NCBI RefSeq assembly: GCF_002878395.1
Contig: NC_061119.1
Span: 44,209,722-44,273,721, forward strand
Length of the DNA: 64,000 bases
Source of the DNA: Capsicum annuum
Lineage: Eukaryota > Streptophyta > Magnoliopsida > Solanales > Solanaceae
Direction: 5' to 3'
Part shown: piece by piece, positions 46,432 through 58,989 of the stretch
Position numbering within the stretch: position 1 is the first letter of the stretch
Layout: each line of letters begins with the position of its first letter
Notes under the pieces: generated by a model
The model's input: the letters and a program-made list of their open reading frames with translations, nothing else
Database searches by the model: none
Told to the model about the DNA's origin: nothing
Translations under genes and position numbers: made by a program

Positions 46432-48564
46432 TGTAACACCCCAATTATTATAGTTGTCCTTGGTCGTCTATTGGATGCTTAGAAGTCTAACATTAATTAT
46501 TTTATGGTGACGCTATATTTGCTCGAGGACTTCCAATTTAAATTTATTAGTTTTTTAATAATTTAATAATATTTACTAAAAATATCATGTCCATGCTATA
46601 TGTAAGGCTAATTTTAAGTCTTTAGTTATTTTAAATTTTTATATAATGTGGTGTTTACATAATAATATAAGGTGTATAATGTTTATAATTATTAATATCT
46701 CTTTTATGTTTATCAATTATTGTCTACTTTTAATAGAATATCCAAGTACATGGTATAAATGAGAGCTGTTTGGCAGCAATACTAGTTGACAACATATTCG
46801 ATTTATTAGCCATTTATGTATTTATTTGTTTATTATCATTGTTAGAAGATAAGTCCAGTTATAAAATGAATTAATTACTCCTTTACTATAGGACGTGATT
46901 TATATATAGAAATTTTGTATAAACTCTAGCGAATACGAAAAGAGTATATATTGATTTTAGTGAGAGTTTTATAATTTATTATTATTTTACCGGAGATAGT
47001 AAATCTAATTGCATTGAAAAATTATTATTATTATAGGAGGTTGTCTCTATTTAAAATATTTTTTTCTTAATTATTATATATTTAAAATGTTGTATTTATT
47101 TTATTATGGACTTATGCAATATCCAAATAAATTTATAACGTGATAAAAATAATTGTTGAAAGTGGTGTGGGGTGGATACTTTCACATCTACGTGGAACTC
47201 CAAAGAAGGGGAAGCAGCTAATTGTTCTAAGATTAGGTGGCATCATTTCATGTATGTTAATTTTATATTAGGAAAGTAGAATCAATTGTGATGGCATAGA
47301 TAATTCTCAATCATTTACCATACATTTTGTAACTTACCTATATGTATTCCCACTAACATTTTCATTCATTCATGGTTCTTATAAAAATGTTCTGTTCATA
47401 TATATATTTACGTTTTTTAAGGAATTAATGGTGGGGGAGATAAGCTTGTATAGTACGTATGGGATAGTGATCATGATGGTGAGGATTATATGTGAGAAAA
47501 TAAATACATTACGGTTTGAGCTACAATGACTTATCACGACGGGTGCGGGAAAGGATTTTAGGTGTCTTCATGAATTGGAAACTAAGGTATGTTAAGGCTA
47601 TTTCTTTGTTTTGTTGGCATGGTATTTTAAGATTTGTTATTTTTGGGCCTAGAGTTATATGAAGAACCATTCATAGATATGCTAGTTGTTATCAATAATT
47701 TTCACTCCGTAAAAGGTCTAGAAGAACAACAACCGTTAGCGGACGTTCACTTTATTTGGTTCCATAGTGTAATTTGAAGTCCCATAGCTTGCTTCAACCG
47801 AAGTGTCTTTGGATTCAGTATTAGTAACTCAATAATTACTTGTCTCTAATGTATATTATAAATATGTTTTTTTCTTATTTTATTTGTCCCTATCAAGTAT
47901 AAGTTATATAAATTTAGTATAAACATGTGAAAGCATTCAAGACATTTTACGTGACCTTAGGCTCTTCAAATTTGATAATCTGGAGAACTATTGGCATAGC
48001 TTGAATGTCTATGTTCACTCCATGTCAATACAAGTCAATGACCTACATTAGTTGTCAAACACAAGACTTTGTTAAGTAATTAAGTACGCCACACTCATAG
48101 GACCATAAAGTAATGTCAAGTACATATATTAAGTCCATCCCTATTCGTTTTGGTTAATCTACGCACCACCAATCCAAGAGATTAATTTTTTAGATAATGT
48201 TTCTTGGTATCATTATAGGGACAATGGCTACGTAAATGTTGTCCTAGGTTGTATTTACTTTTATCATATAACAAGAAAACTAAGAGGACTTTGAAAGAAA
48301 TGGGTAACTTAGTATTGTGGTGTACAAAAGGAGGTAGGATGGCATATGGATTACTTATGGCAGTGTTATTTTATGCACATACATGTTCTTGCTTTATATG
48401 CATTTATTCAGATATAATGATGGTCTTAGAAGATCGCATAGTGACTTACTTATTTTTGTTATAAATTGCTAGTTAGCTAAGATTATTATTATAGTATGAT
48501 TTATTTATTGGTTAGCCACATACATACATATGGTGTATATGCATTGTATCTGTTGCCCTAGGAA

Positions 48565-48576
48565 TTGGTATCAGAG
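48565..48576 (+). promoter_or_regulatory. Primer-binding-site-like motif TTGGTATCAGAG inside the 4.8-kb insertion
   Basis: A 12-base match to the Met-tRNA primer site, in a window where this motif otherwise adjoins LTR ends. Here the preceding bases (CCCTAGGAA) are not a CA-type LTR end. It may mark an older LTR border or be coincidental. Confidence 0.45.
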
Positions 48577-48940
48577 TTATTCCTACACAACATGCATTAC
48601 ATGCCCTCAAGATTAGGGTTTGGGGTGTATGCCTACACCATTCACATTAAATTATAATTCATATGATTGCGCAGTGTGGCTCGATTCATTGTCGTTAGCT
48701 GTGTGTGGAGCCTAGGGGGTCTTAATAAGTTATAGGGATTGTAGTGACATAAAAAGTTAGGTGTAAATAGAATTGGATGTGAGTTATTGCTAGTGGGTTG
48801 TCGTGTGATAGTTTTGAAGCTGTATAAGCTGAATAGGGGAAGAAAGATTGATAAGTCTTTGGTTTAGTAGATATTGATAACTTTTCATTACTTTGCTTTC
48901 ACTATCATCTAATTGTGGCATGCATCAGTTGAGCTTATAG

Positions 48941-49028
48941 AGTCTATGGAGATTATGGATTAGTTGGTTGTTAATACTAATTTTAGTCTATGGAGATTAT
49001 GGATTAGTTGGTTGTTAATACTAATTTT
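48941..49028. repeat. Perfect 44-bp tandem duplication
   Basis: Two identical adjacent copies, 48941-48984 and 48985-49028, each beginning AGTCTATGGAG and ending ACTAATTTT. Absence of differences suggests a recent duplication or an assembly artefact. Confidence 0.9.
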
Positions 49029-50414
49029 TTTTCTACTTATCTCATGGAAGATTAACGTCTAATAAGAGAGGTCCATGTAAATAATTTAAATGTGTTAAAA
49101 AACTTACAGCATCTTGTAAATATATCATATCTTGTTGTAGCAAAGATTCATTTTAAGTATAGAAATATATTTTGAGAAGCTAATACGTAACTCTACGACT
49201 CTTATCATTATTAAAAAAGATGGTTTTGGATTTAAGAACCTAATATAGGGGACACAACATAGGAAAAGTCTGGCCACTTTTCCAATTTAGAAACCCCCTT
49301 ATGCACTACAGCTAGTAGTTCTATAATACCTTTTTATACAAAATGCATTTTGCAGTAATTCTAGATTAAATTCTTTAAAACTCCAAGGCATGTACCTGGA
49401 ACTTTCATGAAGGCTATAATGTTTGGTTTTGTGATTTACTTATTCTAAACTAAGTTACAATACTAAAGAGTGGAGCTGGCCAGATTTACTATTTTGAGGG
49501 TTTAGTGAAACTAGTGCAAACCAAGCTTTGTTTTGAAACTAATCTGCTCGATAGAACTATTGGAAATTCAATACATGTTTACTTAGGTGTCAAGGTTGTA
49601 CATACTCATTTATAATCTGAGGGTGACTTGAAATAATTGTTCAGGGTTCCGATTTGAACTCTTCAAGCTATGGTTTGATTACTTATGTGTTAAAAGACTA
49701 GGATTCGTGTATGAACTTGAACGTGTCCTCTCATTACCTTCTGGTATATTTCAAATATTCATTGTATCATAAGCCCTAATAGTCTAATTGATGGTCTACT
49801 TTATTTGGTTCACACAATCACATGTTCCTTTATTGCAATATCACTTTTGTCGTGTTAGGCTAACGTGACCTTATGAAGTCTTTGCTGGATTAATCATACG
49901 ATCTTATGCCCTTAATTGGAATGTGCAATTATTTCTAATTGTAATTTGTCCACGTTCCTAATTAGTTCCCATATTCATATGCCCTTTTAATTTTTATCAT
50001 ATTGTAAGCATTTATTATATAGTCCAAATCGCTTTATTTGAGAAGTTACGTGTCACCATTTGAAAGCAAATGTGGAATGTCTAGATGTGTTTTAAATGAG
50101 CCTGTGCTAAATAGAACTATTTGTTCTCTTTTTATACACCATAGTGGATAATTAATAGACCTAAAGTCCTTACTTCTCATATCTCCTCATGGCTCAGTTG
50201 TGTATATTCACCGTGTCTAATAAAGTTTATTGAGTCATATGAGTTTCTGTGTATCACATTGAAGTTTTTTTTTACTTCATGTGTTATTGTTGTTGCCTCG
50301 AGTATTTTATCTTATGTCTACATCACATGTTTATAGTTCCAACAGTTCAAAAGGATTATGATCACCAAAGTAATAATCTCAAAAGTTAAATAAACTTAGT
50401 AACCCAAATGTAAT

Positions 50415-50605
50415 TTTTACGGGTGGCAGCCCAAGGGGTTTTGATACCTAGCATAAAGCCGATCCTAGTTGACGTGTTTATGGGTGGAAGCCCAAGGGGT
50501 TTTGATACCTAGCATAGGGCCGATCCCAGTTGATGTGCTTATGGGTGGCAGCTCAGGGGTTATGATACCTAGCATGGGCCGATCCTGATTAATGTATTTG
50601 TGAGT
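50415..50605. repeat. Three ~65-bp tandem repeats (GGGTGGCAGCCCAAGGGG core)
   Basis: Three adjacent units each contain GGGTGGxAGCxCAxGGGGTT, TGATACCTAGCAT and GCCGATCC. They lie in the LTR-like insertion, in the zone before the LTR end. Units differ by a few substitutions and one small deletion. Confidence 0.85.
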
Positions 50606-51244
50606 GTCTTCCTCTTTAACCACTAATCAGCTGGTCATTTTATCACATGTTATAAAGTTATTAAAACAAAGAAATATAAAGTAAAGAAAATAATGTAATG
50701 TACATGATTCCACAATTATAATAAAGGTGATCTTCTACACTTGTCCCTATTGTTATACATTGATATCTGATTTCATTTAATCTCTTATTTTACATATATA
50801 TAGTCACTTAATGCCTTATATACTTAGTACATTTTTTGTACTGATGTCCCTATTGCTTTGAGGGCCCTGCATTCATGCCTGCAGGTTGTTAGAAGGAAAG
50901 AGGTCGCATACAATCGATTTCAGCTGATAATTGGCATGCTTCGTTATTTTGGAGTTTCCAAGGTTAGAGTTTGACTTATATAACTAATGACTACTACGAG
51001 GCCTATCCCGAATCATCATAGAGGCTTGTAGACTGTTGTTGTCGTGGGTCAGATAGTCAGTTACAGTCCAATTATTCTTATATTATACTTTTGTTACATT
51101 TGAATTTGTCTTAGTTGTGTTTCCTTTCAAATTCAATTTTGCCTTGATAGTCCACTAATATTGTTTTGTTGGGTTCTAGTTGATTTGTTTAGTCAAGAGT
51201 GGCACCAGGTGCCAGTTGCAGCTCCATGGTTTTGGGGTGTGACA

Positions 51245-51249
51245 TGTGG
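51245..51249. repeat. Target-site duplication TGTGG, right copy
   Basis: Identical to 46427-46431; RT-6 3' untranslated sequence continues after it. Confidence 0.8.
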
Positions 51250-53096
51250 GTTCAACCAAGTAGTTGAAAAAAAGTACATTCACTTTGGATAAAGGACGTT
51301 ATATTGTTTCACAAGGTGTCACAATTCAAAGCTTTGGAAAAATTTCTTTTTGCCACTACCTATATTTGCATATTTTATTTATCAAGTAATTTATTATGCC
51401 TGTTTATTTTCTATTTTAAATAAATTTTTTGTCAAATATTTTCTTATTAGTTATTGTCCAAGATTGGAATAGATGGGGTTATGAGTCCAAACAAAGTTGG
51501 AAGAATGTAGTATCAAGAGCCATGCCTTCAAAGTCGACACAAATCAACCAACCTCTAAATTACAAACTTTTCTCTGGATGCAGGTTCTATAGATTAGTAG
51601 ATACTAAAAGTTAACGACATTGCAGTCTTGTGAGGATTACACCTTGAAACGGTTTGGATTCCTTTAAATCATTTAGGAGAAATTATGCCTTTGTAAAGAT
51701 ATTGATTTTAAAATTATAAATTAAATGATTTGAAGATTGACAAAGATTTCAAATGCACTACACATATCTTCTGTCTGGTCTATCTAATTTCTTTAAATTT
51801 ACTGCACAAATATTTCAAATTCTTAAAATAGAAAATACATGACTTTCAATTGCTTGCATGTATGCTCTAAAATACACCGCACTTGCACTGTATAAATACT
51901 TTAAAATATGTTAAAATGCATTGCACATGGATTTAATGACTCTACACAAGCACAAACGCATTGGACAATTGTTTTTAATTTAAAATACATAATACATGGC
52001 TTTCAATTACTTTGCACCGCACATGCATTGTACAGATGCTTTAAAATATTTTAGAATGCATTACAAATAGCTTTAATGGCTCCGCATAAGCAAAAATGCA
52101 CAACACAATCGCTTTAAGTTATTTGGCATTATGCATGACTTTCATTTTCTTCTAATGCAATGCACAATTTCTTTGAGTTATTTTGTACTCCGCATGGCTT
52201 TGAATTTCTGCTATAGCATCGCATAGTTTCTTTCAAACTCACTGCACAATTGCTTTCTGATAACTGCACAAAACTTATGGATGCACTAAAAAAATGCTTT
52301 ATAGAAATCTATTGCTTGCAGAAGTTATTTTTCATAAATCATCGGCATAGGAAAAAGCTTCCATCCATCAATCATTTGGCTGAAAATGCCTCATCATCAT
52401 CATAATTTACTTGGTTTAAGGACTCATTTTTATCACCGAAAGACACCATTCTCATGAATCATCGGCCTAAAATCTTATTTTATAAGCCTTGTTAAAGGTA
52501 TCATTTCAGCCGAAGGCCATAGTTTAACAAGCTAACGCCCGAGAGGTGTCATTTTCAGGAATTTTTAATGATTGTTTTACACTTAATATTTATGTACTCA
52601 TTGTTTTATCTAGTTTAAGTTTTGTAGGAACTTTAGCAGAAACTTGAAACTAATTCTTAGCAGTGAACTGGGACAATTTGTTGGGAATGAGGATAAGACT
52701 CCCAACAGAGATCAAGATTCTACCTCGTACTTCACTTGACCCTACTTCTAAATTCCTACTAACATCAATAATTTGATAGTAAAGTTATCTCATTTTCATC
52801 TTCTATGTTCCTGAATCATTATACCCAGTGTCATCATAATTCGACACTGGACAATCTTTATAAGCTCATGCTTATATTTTTTTTCTTAATTACAAGAATT
52901 ATAAGTCTTGAACTACATATGGCTTGATTCTCATGCAATTCGAGATATGTAGGCAGCTCGGAGACCTGAGTTCGGTCACATTCCTCCCAAATATTTTTCA
53001 TACTTATCCTCTTAGATTCTATCAATTGGACAAAATTAGGTTACTAAGTCAACTTCTTTGTTCGAAAACTCTTTCACTATTTCCGACCAAAGAGAC
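51250..53096 (+). other. RT-6 3' untranslated region, continued
   Basis: Non-coding AT-rich sequence between the insertion and the 3' LTR. It contains a degenerate 157-bp direct repeat (units starting near 51841 and 51998, GACTTTCAATT... or GGCTTTCAATT...) with TGCATTGCAC motifs extending to about 52300, and an isolated GATATGTAGGCAGC unit near 52945. Long 3' untranslated regions with tandem repeats are common in the Tat lineage. The open frame 52924-53169 overlaps the LTR start and is spurious. Confidence 0.65.
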
Positions 53097-55046
53097 TGTT
53101 TACGCCCAATGTTGTCCCGTTCTTATTTCAAATCATCTCTTTATGCTTCTAAATAATTTTGATCGCTAAAAAAGTGCATGTATGATATTCCTATAATTAG
53201 GATTTTATGCAAGTTCTGCTACCATTTGTATTTCTAAAATTAAGAATCATCGCCGACATTATTATTATTATTATTGTTATTATTATTATTATTAATTTTA
53301 TTATTATTAATATTAATATTATCATCATCATCATCATTATTTATTGTTATTTTTATTTTATTTTAAATTATCGTCGCATTCCCTATAAACTTGCACAAAA
53401 GGCATTATATTTATTTTTATTTAATTGTATGAAATATTTTTGTAATTTTATACTTTATAAATAATACCTTTCAATCCTGACATTTATCGTGCAACTTTGT
53501 TTAAGTACTTGTTTTAATATCAAATGATTTATTATTTATTTGAATATTTAAATATGTTTTATCAAAAGTGTTAATTGTATTAATTTAGAAGCCCAAAGAA
53601 TATAAGAAAGAAAACATTTAAATCAGCCGATTCTTTTGAATAAACTTACAATCTTGGCCCAAATTCAGGCCTTATCCATCAAAACCCACCTTTTCTCTCC
53701 CCTATTCCACCTCAGCACCACGTGGATGCCACATTTGCACCACATAAGGCGCCAAATGGTCACAGCACATGCATGTATCACTTTTTCCACAATTAGCACG
53801 CTTTGTAGGTCAAACCCAATTAATTTTCAGTCACCCTAAACTACCTCTTATACCCTCACTTACCCATATAAAGTACCTATAATACCCCCTTGAAATCATA
53901 GAAGCAAATTAGGTCGTTCTCCTCAACTCTATCAATGCTTCTCTTTCCTCTCCATTATTAGCAAAAATCATACCTCCTTTAGCCATGGACAGATGCTCTT
54001 ATCCCTTTTTTTGTGCGAACTTTGATAACTCCATCAGCCCTATTCACCTCTTCCTCTCTCTCCATGACGAATTTAATCAAATATAATGAAGTCCTTCTAA
54101 ATGATCAGATTATTAAGCTTCAGAATTTTGATTTGAAATTCAAATACCTCTTTCATATTACAAACTTTCACCCCAAAAGAACCCCATTAACCCTAGTTTT
54201 CCCTCTATAAATACAAAGATCGGAGGAGGCTTGAGAGGGAGTTTTTTTTAGCAAAAAATTCTTTGTACTACAACACAGAACAAAAGCTTCTCTTTTTCAT
54301 AAATATCCAGTCCTTTCATCTCTCTTTGATGTTTAGAATCCTTTGTACCATTTGAATCCGAAGTTCTTATTTCGAGTGTAAATTTTTTATCTAAGAGTAC
54401 CTTAGCTCACTGCTCCAAAACAAGTGAAAATATAATCTTATTTTTTTATTTCATAATGTTATTCATCTTATTTCTCCGCCTCTCAGATTTCATGTAGGAA
54501 GCATATTCTATTCTGTTGATATGAAGATTTCTTTGGGTGTTTAAAGTCGTTTGTTATTTTTCTTCTAAATCTGTTCTGTCGCCATTTTTGCCAGAAAGTT
54601 GTTGCACTTGCAATTTATTGTTGAAACCAAAAAAATAAAGTTTAAAAGCAATCAGTCGGGTCTATTATAAACAACAGCCACCATTTCATGCCTTATGCAG
54701 TGAACTATTTGAATCAAATATGGATAAACCATGTATATGTTGTAGACAATAATGTTATCTTCCCTCGTTTAAACTATATATATGGTTGTAACATGTTCAT
54801 AATGAATTTATTCTTCTTAATGGTTTAGCATTTTAAATCCCCTCCCTGTTGATAACATTTTCTTTCCAGATTCTTGTCATTTAGGTATCATGTCTTCAGG
54901 TCAATAAAAATACATGTTGTGTGTTATCTTCATGGATCATCTATCTTCTTTTATTCATTCTCATTAATTGAGAAACTCCTTGGCAACTGATTTCCTTAAA
55001 AAAGTCTGATCAGATGTGTGAAAGGGTGTTGTATTCATTCGAGACA
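53097..55046 (+). repeat. 3' LTR of RT-6
   Basis: Starts TGTTTACGCCC (TGTTGACACCC in the 5' copy) and matches 37051-38917 to position 54918. A further 128 bases lead to GAGACA, followed by CTACT. The ATT-rich tract is present at about 53255-53345 with different repeat counts. The end point depends on the CTACT match, since the 5' copy is truncated here. Confidence 0.75.
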
Positions 55047-55051
55047 CTACT
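55047..55051. repeat. Probable target-site duplication of RT-6, right copy (CTACT)
   Basis: Same five bases as 37046-37050, directly after the CA end of the LTR. Confidence 0.55.
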
Positions 55052-56814
55052 TATACTGCTACTAAGTATGAGTTCCCTCATGATGTTTTCAAAGGGACTA
55101 AAAAAATAGATTTTGTATGCCATGAATCTCACAAGTAGAAGTTGTTTTTTGATTAAAAGAATAAATGCTCATGCTTTCACTTTGGTCAAATTCATACTCG
55201 ATGTTCACTTTTTTTCTCTCTTCTTTCTTTTGTTTTTTTAGTAATAATTTGTGCAAATGAACAACTATGTTTACTTAGTATGTTTGACTGAGGATATTGA
55301 ATTTTAACATAATAGTACTAGTATCATGTTAATAAGGATATTCATATTTGCAAATGTGATATAGCCTTTAATTTTGTTTTGCTTACTTGTTCTTGGAATT
55401 CAAGAGTGTTCTTTTTTACTTAGCATTTCATTTTGGTAAAGTCAGGGGCTGGTAAGATATGTTTCATAGATAACCTGGATACTCTATTTTTTTATTCGGC
55501 AAAAGTGCTTGAAGTTTGATTAAGTGTCACTCCTTTTTGAGTTTAGGATTTGCCTCTGCCCCTTCGTTTGAATTTTTTAGTTGAGTAATTTGATCATAAT
55601 TATGTTCTTGAAATGTTAGGCACCTATTAATCTAGCCTTACATTAATTGATTAAGTCGTCTTGATGTTTTTCTTACTCTATTATTTCCTTTTGAGATTAG
55701 CTTCTAATTCTTTTTTTCTTATTTCACATGGCTTGCCGGAGTTGCGGGGAGTCTCAAATGAGACTCAATATCATCATTCATTCCAGCAAACTTGTATTCC
55801 ACCCTTTTATGGTGTCTCTCATCTTCCCTGTATGTTTCAACAAGTAGTTAAGGAGAAGAAAAAGAGGGCTTGGACGCTCATTATCCAATTCTCCGATATC
55901 TATCCAAGTAATTAAGTGATTGGGATGAGGAGATAATATTTCTCATTTTTCTATTTCTTTTCTTATCGTTGAATTCATTTTGGATTTTGGTAAATTTATT
56001 ATTTATTTTATTGTTGATTTAATTTTTCTTAGTTTTGTTGATAAGGAATTCGGCCTAGAACACTTGAACCTTAGAAATGGTAATTTGCGATAGGCCTAGA
56101 GCATTTGAACTTTAGAATTTGTAATTTACGGTAATATAGTCCGGATATATGTCGCTAGCTTTTTCTCCTATATACACATGGTTTTTTGTGTCTACATTAA
56201 ATTTGAAATTTTGAAGAAACAAGTTCACACGTGTATTTTTATTTTATCACAAACGACTTTGCAAATAAGGGAAAAATGAAAAAAATACAATTTTTTTTAT
56301 ATTTCTTAATCTTTCTCTAGTCATCCCTTTTTTCCTTTAAAAGTATGTCATTAATGTAAGTGAATCATTTTCTTAATCAAGTAGTAAAAGATCAAATGAT
56401 AGAATAATTTCGGTTTTTTTTTTTGTGTTGACAATTTGTATTTAAGTTTTTCAACGTTAATTCTTTAAACATAGAATTGAACTTTGAGTAAAACACACCT
56501 TTCTTTTAAAAAAACGTTAGTATATGGTACAAAGGGAAATCTTTCAAATATAACTTTTGGGGCTGTTTAACGAATTTAAAATTGCATATTATAGTGTAAA
56601 TTTGTGACTGTTAATCATTTTTAAAAATGCAGTTTCTTTCAACGATTAAAAAAAATAAAGCTTTCAAAATGTACCCTTCAAAAAAATATATAAAACCATT
56701 GTTTTACATAATTGAAACTCTTCCCATTCATTTTTGTTAGGAATATATTTTCTAATAAAAAGATATTAAATGGCTTTGCTAATTATTCCTTTTCTTCTAA
56801 AAAACTTTGCACAC
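55052..56814. other. AT-rich spacer, no gene recognised
   Basis: No protein domain, LTR terminus or RNA gene is seen. Short open frames (for example 55661-55915) lack any known motif. It does not continue the RT-5 coding sequence that lies on the far side of RT-6. Confidence 0.5.
56052..56133. repeat. Two-unit imperfect 41-bp tandem repeat
   Basis: Units 56052-56092 and 56093-56133 share GGCCTAGA, TTGAAC, TTAGAA and GTAATTT at the same spacing, with several substitutions. Confidence 0.75.
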
Positions 56815-57483
56815 GTTAGTATAACGCCCCGAATCTGGTACCTGGAATACTACACGGTGCTCATGACCCAGAAGGACCACAAGATAACCCATGACTGATA
56901 TCTGTACCTGAACACTGCATAATATACTACATAATTGCAGAAATAAAGGCTGTAAGGCCATAAGGTTCAAAACTAGTAAATTAATCTCTGAATGATATGG
57001 TATCACAATACCAAAACAAAACCTAAAATAAACTATCTGAACATGATAGTCTGAAATACCTTTAACTGAATGAACTGTCTGAATAAGAAGTTGATGGGAC
57101 ATATGCCCAACTAACTCCAACTACTGAAATAAATTAATTAATAAGATAATAAAGTAATGGTCATGTCCTCGAAGGATGAGGACTCACTGCTAACTCTGAC
57201 TGCTGAGACTGGAATGCTACTGATGGTCTGGAGCTCGTGCTTCTGAACCTATGGTATAAAACACCATAGCGTAAATAAGTCAGTACATTTGAATGTACTG
57301 GTATGCATGTGAGGTAGGTTGAATGCAAAAGGGTTCACATGCATGAACTATACTAACTGACTGCATAACATGAACGCGAGAATACATGCATGACCATAAT
57401 AACTATAACTGAGTTCATGATAACATGATTACTTAGTCTGAGTACTGATAACATGAGATACTAATATCTGTATAACTGAAATA

Positions 57484-57660
57484 ACTAATACTGAGCAACT
57501 GTATCTGACAGCCTAGGTTCTGATGGAACTAGTTGAGTTCCGTACTGTTCTGAGTTGATTGTATCTGATAGTCCTGAATTCTGTAGAACTATTTGAGTTC
57601 TATTACTGAGACTAAATAAATGTATCTGACAGTCCGGATTCTGTATTGAAACTGTGGGAA
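57484..57660. repeat. Three ~65-bp repeats with TGTATCTGACAGTCC core
   Basis: Cores near 57500, 57557 and 57620, each followed by a TTCTG...AACT...GAGTTC stretch. Imperfect and inside the solo LTR. Confidence 0.65.
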
Positions 57661-57775
57661 GTAGTCATCTAACTGACATGCCCCAAATAATACATTATAG
57701 GTGAGTTGGGGTCTAATCTGTAACCCTAATTAGAAGGATGTCAATACCGCGCCACTGGTAAGGACAAGTTATGGG

Positions 57776-57950
57776 TGACCCTCATCTGACAGTGTCCCCA
57801 AAAGAGAATGGTGGAACCCTCATCTGATAGTGTTTATCCACCTCATCAACACTCATCTAACAGTGTTGATGTCTCAACTTATGCTGGCTACATAGTTCTG
57901 GAATGCAAGGATGACTTCTCAGTATCACACCCTCATCTGACAGTGTGTGT
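57776..57950. repeat. Four copies of CTCATCTGACAGTGT
   Basis: Copies near 57780, 57819, 57848 and 57930 (two with one change: ATCTGATAGTGT, ATCTAACAGTGT), at irregular spacing inside the solo LTR. Confidence 0.8.
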
Positions 57951-58989
57951 TCCCATCCTTGGGTTCACTCGGTACTAATTACTACTCCTATTTGAATAGA
58001 CATTGAACATGGATTACTGAACTAGATTGAATTAACTAAGTTCCGTTGACTGGCGGAATTCTACTGAGATTACTAACTTTATGAGATTATTGAGTTTTCC
58101 TAAGTCACTTGACTGACTGAATTTCTATGAATATGGCTCAAATGAGAGTATCTTGAAAACATGACACTGGCTCTAGGCACACAACTAATTGTCGGATACA
58201 AGTACCCCCAAGACTCGATAGCATGAAACTGACAAAGCATGACTTTCTTGAATACATAACCAACATCACAATCCATAATACAATAAGTTGGAGATTTCAT
58301 GAAGTAAAAGTTCTAAAGCACCACAAGGGTTACATATATATCCATAATTCATTGACTAAGGCATTTCATCAAACACTTGACAGGCATAAATTTGTACATG
58401 ATTGGGGATTTCATATTATCATACTAGTATGACACTTATTCTTCACATAGGCATTTAATCAAACACATGGGGAGCATGCTTTGGTTATACAATCATCAAC
58501 ACATCTAATAATCTTGGATACATCAATCAACATGTAAATTTAAGGGTTTATCATGATTATTATGCAAATCACCACATACTAGGGTCAATCATTAGAATAT
58601 GTAATTTAAAACATGAATCAAAACCCCACAACATCATGAACATGAATTTCAATTCAATTTAAACCATGAACATTCATATATACATAAATCTTGGATTTTG
58701 AAAAGAGATTCTTAAGCTTCATGGGTGAAAGGGACCCATGAATCAAAACATCACATACCTGGGTTGTGAGTTTCTTGAAATTCTTGGACTTGAAGAACTT
58801 GGAATCTCTTAGTTTCTTGAAGAATGATTTGGATCTTGTTCTTGGGGATTATATTTTAGAGAAAACCCTAATTTGATGTTGTAGATGGATAATGAACTTA
58901 TGAGCCTTGATCTGATATAATTAGGGGTTAAAATGGGTGGAAAAATACCCTTTTAAAAATGACTTTAAAATAACTGAATGAACTATGCT

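Larger units (their letters stand above)
46432..51244 (+). mobile_element. 4.8-kb insertion in RT-6, probable very long solo LTR
   Basis: Ends are TGTAACACCCC and GGGGTGTGACA, inverted repeats matching at 10 of 11 positions, and the perfect TGTGG duplication brackets it. No protein domains are seen. No second TGTAACACCCC start is found inside, so it does not look like two LTRs around a core. The right half has the text GGCACCAGGTGCCAG, seen close to the end of many Solanaceae LTRs, and the start is likewise LTR-like. Unexpectedly, TTGGTATCAGAG, a methionine-tRNA primer-site motif, occurs in the middle (48565-48576), so a non-coding element with degenerate second LTR is an alternative. Strand is by TGTAACA-start convention. 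Confidence 0.68.
37051..55046 (+). mobile_element. RT-6: Tat-lineage Ty3/gypsy retrotransposon with dual RNase H, interrupted by a 4.8-kb LTR
   Basis: Order: truncated 5' LTR (37051-38917), gag, protease, G-patch, RT, RNase H, a second RNase H, integrase, a long 3' untranslated region interrupted by 46432-51244, and a 3' LTR (53097-55046). The second, archaeal-type RNase H after the normal one is a hallmark of the plant Tat lineage (Ogre, Retand and relatives). CTACT flanks both ends. Gag and pol contain frame breaks, and the 5' LTR end with the primer-binding site is missing. It is defective, though the RT YVDD box is intact. Confidence 0.82.

Noticed and set aside
55661..55915. Open frame of 84 codons with hydrophobic start considered as a secreted peptide gene
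   Set aside because: No recognised cysteine pattern or family, and no supporting promoter or exon structure; likely chance.
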